From a virus, in IMG/VR virus record IMGVR_UViG_3300047320_000357, positions 1-41,618 of that record: 41,618 nucleotides of DNA; one strand, written 5' to 3'. Made by a program: the position numbers and the translations under genes. A model generated the notes under the pieces. The model worked only from the letters and a program-made list of their open reading frames with translations. It ran no database searches and had not been told where the DNA came from. This document shows positions 39,047 through 41,618 of the stretch, piece by piece (position 1 is the first letter of the stretch; the number at the start of each line of letters is the position of its first letter).

Positions 39047-39811
39047 TTAGCTCGCCCCCATTCGCTGCAGACGACTAACTGGACCTTTACGATCATTGAT
39101 CGCATCGGCAAGCATTTTGAGAGCCTGCTTGCGCTCACCATAGACTTCTTCAAGCAAATACTCAGTAATTTCAAATGCATGCAAAGCGTCATCAAATTCA
39201 ACTTCATTGCCTGGATGGCTTCCATGATTCCCAAGCCATCTGATTGCACTAAAAAGCTCTCTTACTGGGTTTTGCGCTTCCGGGAGTAACTGCATTCTGT
39301 TTCCAAAGGAAATGAATTTGTCCCCGTCTTTTTCTGGAATTCCTAGCTCCGTTAGGACCTTTTCAGCAGCAATTCTAATGTTGTTGCAGCACGACGCGGG
39401 GCTTGAAAAATAAAGAGCGCTCGCCGTACCAAGTGGCGAAGTTACGTCATTCGGAGCCTTCGATGGGTAATCAATTAGTTGAAGCGCCGGATGAAAATAT
39501 GTTGGACGGAAGAATGAGTTGTATTCTCGAGTCCAATCGCCATTTTCATCAACGTCATACTCTTCCTCAACCACTCCATTCCCGACCACAAAAACGAGCT
39601 CCGAACAAGTAGTGCACTTAAGCGTGCAACTAAACACAAGCATAATGTTTTCTGGTTCCCACCAGTCTTCATTGTGCTCGGCACTAGAAGCTTCAGTTTC
39701 CTTAGAATTGAACTCTCCATCAATGCGGAGCAGGCCTGCGTAACAATGGGGGCACTTGTACTCTGGTATTTGTTTACTAGTGAATGCGCCTTTCAGTATT
39801 TCTTTATTCAT
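39047..39811 (-). CDS. DUF4145 protein with zinc ribbon, 254 aa (moron)
   Basis: A zinc ribbon is formed by C20-x2-C23 (CPHC) and C66-x2-C69 (CTTC). The C-terminal part has the DUF4145 pattern: NNIRIAAEKVLTELGI (about 143-158) and AIRWLGNHGSHPGN (about 189-202). DUF4145 occurs alone and in restriction-type proteins and is often found near defence genes. The gene is on the opposite strand and AT-rich, so it is likely acquired. A defence role is inferred, not shown. Confidence 0.8.
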   Translation of the reverse strand: MNKEILKGAFTSKQIPEYKCPHCYAGLLRIDGEFNSKETEASSAEHNEDWWEPENIMLVFSCTLKCTTCSELVFVVGNGVVEEEYDVDENGDWTREYNSFFRPTYFHPALQLIDYPSKAPNDVTSPLGTASALYFSSPASCCNNIRIAAEKVLTELGIPEKDGDKFISFGNRMQLLPEAQNPVRELFSAIRWLGNHGSHPGNEVEFDDALHAFEITEYLLEEVYGERKQALKMLADAINDRKGPVSRLQRMGAS

Positions 39812-39866
39812 TCCCTGCTCCAGTCATTCATTCATGAGGTCGCATCATAAATCTTGAGGTATCCAC

Positions 39867-39899
39867 ATGCCCACAGAAAACCAAATCCCTCGCGCGTAA
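39867..39899 (+). other. possible 10-aa peptide upstream of an early gene
   Basis: GAGG lies 7 nt before an ATG that opens MPTENQIPRA and stops. It could be a leader peptide or the remnant of a longer gene. A CCTGCCG/CGGCAGG hairpin (39920-39938) follows, before the next ribosome site. Confidence 0.3.
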
Positions 39900-39950
39900 C
39901 CCTACCTAAACCCTACCAGCCTGCCGGTGAGCGGCAGGTGAGGAATCCTC

Positions 39951-40229
39951 ATGTCAAAAGAAAATGTGTACGACGAACAAATCAGCCCGCTGGTTCACCA
40001 GATCATCGAAATCTGCAAGGAACACAACATCGCGTTGCTGCTCTCGGCCCAGCTCCAAGACGAAGACGATGAAACGCTTTACTGCACGAGCATCCTCCCC
40101 GGCGATGAGGATGTTTCAGATGAAAGATTCGTCCAAGCGCTGAACATCATCAGGCCGCCCAGCCGATCCGTGATGCACATGACCACTACCCATGCCGACG
40201 GCAGTCAGACGCTGACAGCAATCATCTGA
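39951..40229 (+). CDS. hypothetical early protein, 92 aa
   Basis: AGGAA lies 5 nt upstream of the ATG. The protein is acidic: it has a helix (ISPLVHQIIEICKEHNIALLLSAQL), then an Asp/Glu-rich turn (QDEDDETLYCTSILPGDEDV) and a final beta segment. I have seen similar small proteins in Pseudomonas phage early regions but know no function. Confidence 0.65.
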   Translation: MSKENVYDEQISPLVHQIIEICKEHNIALLLSAQLQDEDDETLYCTSILPGDEDVSDERFVQALNIIRPPSRSVMHMTTTHADGSQTLTAII

Positions 40230-40237
40230 TCCTTTTC

Positions 40238-40260
40238 TTATGCCGCCAGGCGCGGCATAA
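40238..40260. terminator. hairpin before the excisionase gene
   Basis: A perfect 9-bp stem TTATGCCGC/GCGGCATAA with a 5-base loop. There is no T run on the plus strand. It may mark the end of the preceding unit or control xis-int expression. Confidence 0.45.
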
Positions 40261-40293
40261 ACCATCTACGCCCAACCCGGGCAGAGGTATTCA

Positions 40294-40506
40294 ATGAAGC
40301 GAGAACTGATAAAGATCAGCGAGTTTCAGCGCCGGCGCTGGGGCGAAAACGGAACACCACCCTGCCCCCAGGCAATTCGCAACCATATCCGCAACGGCAT
40401 GGTCCCTGGCGAGCAGATTGGGAAACTCTGGTACGTTGACTGGACCGCATTCAACCGCTCGGACGGCAACGACCTGGTGGCGATGGTATTGAAAGGAGCT
40501 GCATGA
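40294..40506 (+). CDS. excisionase (Xis-like)
   Basis: A 70-aa protein typical of lambdoid excisionases: LIKISEFQRRRWGENGTPPCPQAIRNHIRNGMVPGEQIGKLWYVD is a winged-helix DNA-binding unit. AGAGG precedes the ATG. Its stop overlaps the integrase start (ATGATG), as expected for a xis-int pair. It directs excision of the prophage. Confidence 0.88.
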   Translation: MKRELIKISEFQRRRWGENGTPPCPQAIRNHIRNGMVPGEQIGKLWYVDWTAFNRSDGNDLVAMVLKGAA

Positions 40507-41618
40507 TGGCACCACGGCCGCGCAACACTGCGAACAAGAGCCTTCCGCAGAACCTGTACTTCGATGCGCGGCGCTCGACCTATCGCTACCGCCGGCCAAC
40601 CGATGGCAAGTGGTTCCAGTTTGGTACCGACCGCATCAAAGCAATCGACGCTGCGAAGCAGTTGAACCTGGAGTTTATGCGCGGTGCCGACTTGGTCGGT
40701 GCTGTGCTGAACAAATCTGCCGAATCGTTTGCCGGGTTCCTCGATACCTACGAGCGCGATGTCCTGCCTCCGCGCGAGTTGGCCAAGGGCACACTCAATC
40801 TGTACGCGGTGCACTTTCGGCGATTTCGCAAGCAGTTTGAAGGCAAGGCAGTCGACCAGATCACGATCCGCATGGTCGCGGAGATGCTGGATGCCCTCAC
40901 CCCTCGGACGGCAAACCAATGCCGGGCGCTGCTCATCGACATATTCAATCACGCTGCCGCCAAGGGCCTGTGCCCGGACAACCCGGCGGCCAGCACAATC
41001 AACCGCATTGAGAAGAAACAGCGCAAACGCCATACCGTCGAAGGCTTGAAAGCCATCCGGGAGAAAGCGCCAGCTTGGCTACAAAATGCGATTGACCTCG
41101 CCCTGATCACTGCCCAGCGCCGGACGGACATTCTGGACATGCGCTTCGACGGCGTTCGGGAGGGTTTCCTGTACTTGGTACAGAAGAAGACGGCAAAGGC
41201 CAGTGACGCTGCGTGGATCCGCTTCCGGGTGACACCTGAATTGCAGGCCGTGATTAGCCGATGCCGTGACGACACTGCTTCGCCGTACCTGGTGCACCGC
41301 AAGCCTGATCGCCTGAAACAGAAGCAGGCGCAGACCAAGGACCACTGGACGAAGGTTGAAGAGCGGTATTTGACGCGAGCATTCAAGGATGCCAGAGAGG
41401 CGGCAAACTGCTACGCGGGATGGAAGGAAGAAGAGATGCCGGGCTTCCACGAAGTGCGAGCGCTGTCACTGCACTTGTATAAGAAAGCCGGAAAGGATGG
41501 ACAGAAAATCGCGGGGCATGCCAGCGAAGGTATGACCAAAAACTACCAACGTGACCACGAGGAAATCATCTGGTCAGAGGCGATTCCGGACCTGAATATC
41601 AGCGAAATCACTGGGTAG
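40503..41618 (+). CDS. int: phage integrase (tyrosine recombinase), 371 aa
   Basis: A lambda-type integrase. The arm-binding N-terminus RSTYRYRRPTDGKWFQFG is followed by a core-binding domain (SFAGFLDTYERDVLPPRELAKGTLNLY) and the catalytic domain with Arg206 (TAQRRTDIL), Lys229 (QKKT), His316-x2-Arg319 (FHEVRAL), His339 (AGHAS) and Tyr348 (KNYQRD). AAGGAG precedes the start. The gene ends at the last base of the window, so att lies beyond. It performs integration and, with Xis, excision. Confidence 0.95.
   Translation: MMAPRPRNTANKSLPQNLYFDARRSTYRYRRPTDGKWFQFGTDRIKAIDAAKQLNLEFMRGADLVGAVLNKSAESFAGFLDTYERDVLPPRELAKGTLNLYAVHFRRFRKQFEGKAVDQITIRMVAEMLDALTPRTANQCRALLIDIFNHAAAKGLCPDNPAASTINRIEKKQRKRHTVEGLKAIREKAPAWLQNAIDLALITAQRRTDILDMRFDGVREGFLYLVQKKTAKASDAAWIRFRVTPELQAVISRCRDDTASPYLVHRKPDRLKQKQAQTKDHWTKVEERYLTRAFKDAREAANCYAGWKEEEMPGFHEVRALSLHLYKKAGKDGQKIAGHASEGMTKNYQRDHEEIIWSEAIPDLNISEITG

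Noticed and set aside
1-41618. CRISPR arrays, insertion sequences and complete tRNA or rRNA genes
   Set aside because: No regularly spaced repeats, transposase genes or complete tRNA/rRNA folds were seen by eye.

Overview
The window reads as an almost complete temperate myovirus (prophage) of a Pseudomonas, most likely of the fluorescens/putida group. Supporting signs are the GC-rich codon use, a DUF1654-type gene (a family I associate with Pseudomonas), LexA1-type and LexA2-type SOS boxes, and a contractile tail of the P2/R-pyocin kind. Gene content and order are a mosaic: a lambda-like head, packaging, lysis and regulatory plan is joined to a P2-like tail. Short AT-richer accessory genes ('morons') interrupt it.

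Layout. 1-900: a small ORF and a lipoprotein gene, with a tRNA T-arm-like motif between them. 1149-15963 (minus strand): tail module, read right to left as FII-like joiner, GpZ-like protein, 182-aa completion protein, baseplate V-W-J-I, fibre anchor, a large fibre carrying a glycoside hydrolase family 16 domain, a second small fibre, assembly chaperone, sheath FI, tube FII, chaperones E/E' with a -1 frameshift, tape measure T, U, X and D. 16064-23175 (minus): major capsid protein, decoration protein, S49 protease with nested scaffold, portal, gpW-like joiner and both terminase subunits. 23176-23376: probable cos region. 23377-24763 (minus): lysis cassette (Rz1, Rz, a tiny membrane protein, SAR endolysin, holin) behind tandem terminators. 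25128-26426: an AT-rich HNH gene lying between the Q antiterminator and those terminators. 26591-31879 (minus): the right early operon (Cro-like, CII-like, O-like replication protein with internal iterons, DnaB helicase, an internal tyrosine recombinase, a zinc-ribbon protein, Q). 31982-34394 (plus): CI repressor followed by a HipA-like kinase and an unknown partner, in the position of lambda rexAB. 34460-34797: an SOS-box-controlled DUF1654 gene. 34860-41618 (plus, with opposite-strand morons): the left early operon, with two CI-type operators, a boxA-bearing structured leader, small phage genes, a NdpA/YejK-like nucleoid protein, excisionase and integrase. The integrase stop codon is the last base of the window.

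How it works together. CI appears to bind TTACC-N4-GGTAA-type operators at 31909-31961 and 34860-34899, silencing both early promoters in the lysogen while transcribing itself and the kinase pair. After induction the right operon makes replication proteins and Q. Q would let polymerase pass the tandem terminators at 24778-24909 and several more inside the roughly 24-kb leftward late operon. The boxA leader suggests that the left operon also relies on antitermination.

The most interesting parts are the CI-linked HipA-like kinase module, the dual SOS boxes, the boxA leader and the perfect 17-bp inverted repeat, the iterons inside the replication gene, the GH16 fibre, and the HNH moron placed between Q and its likely target.
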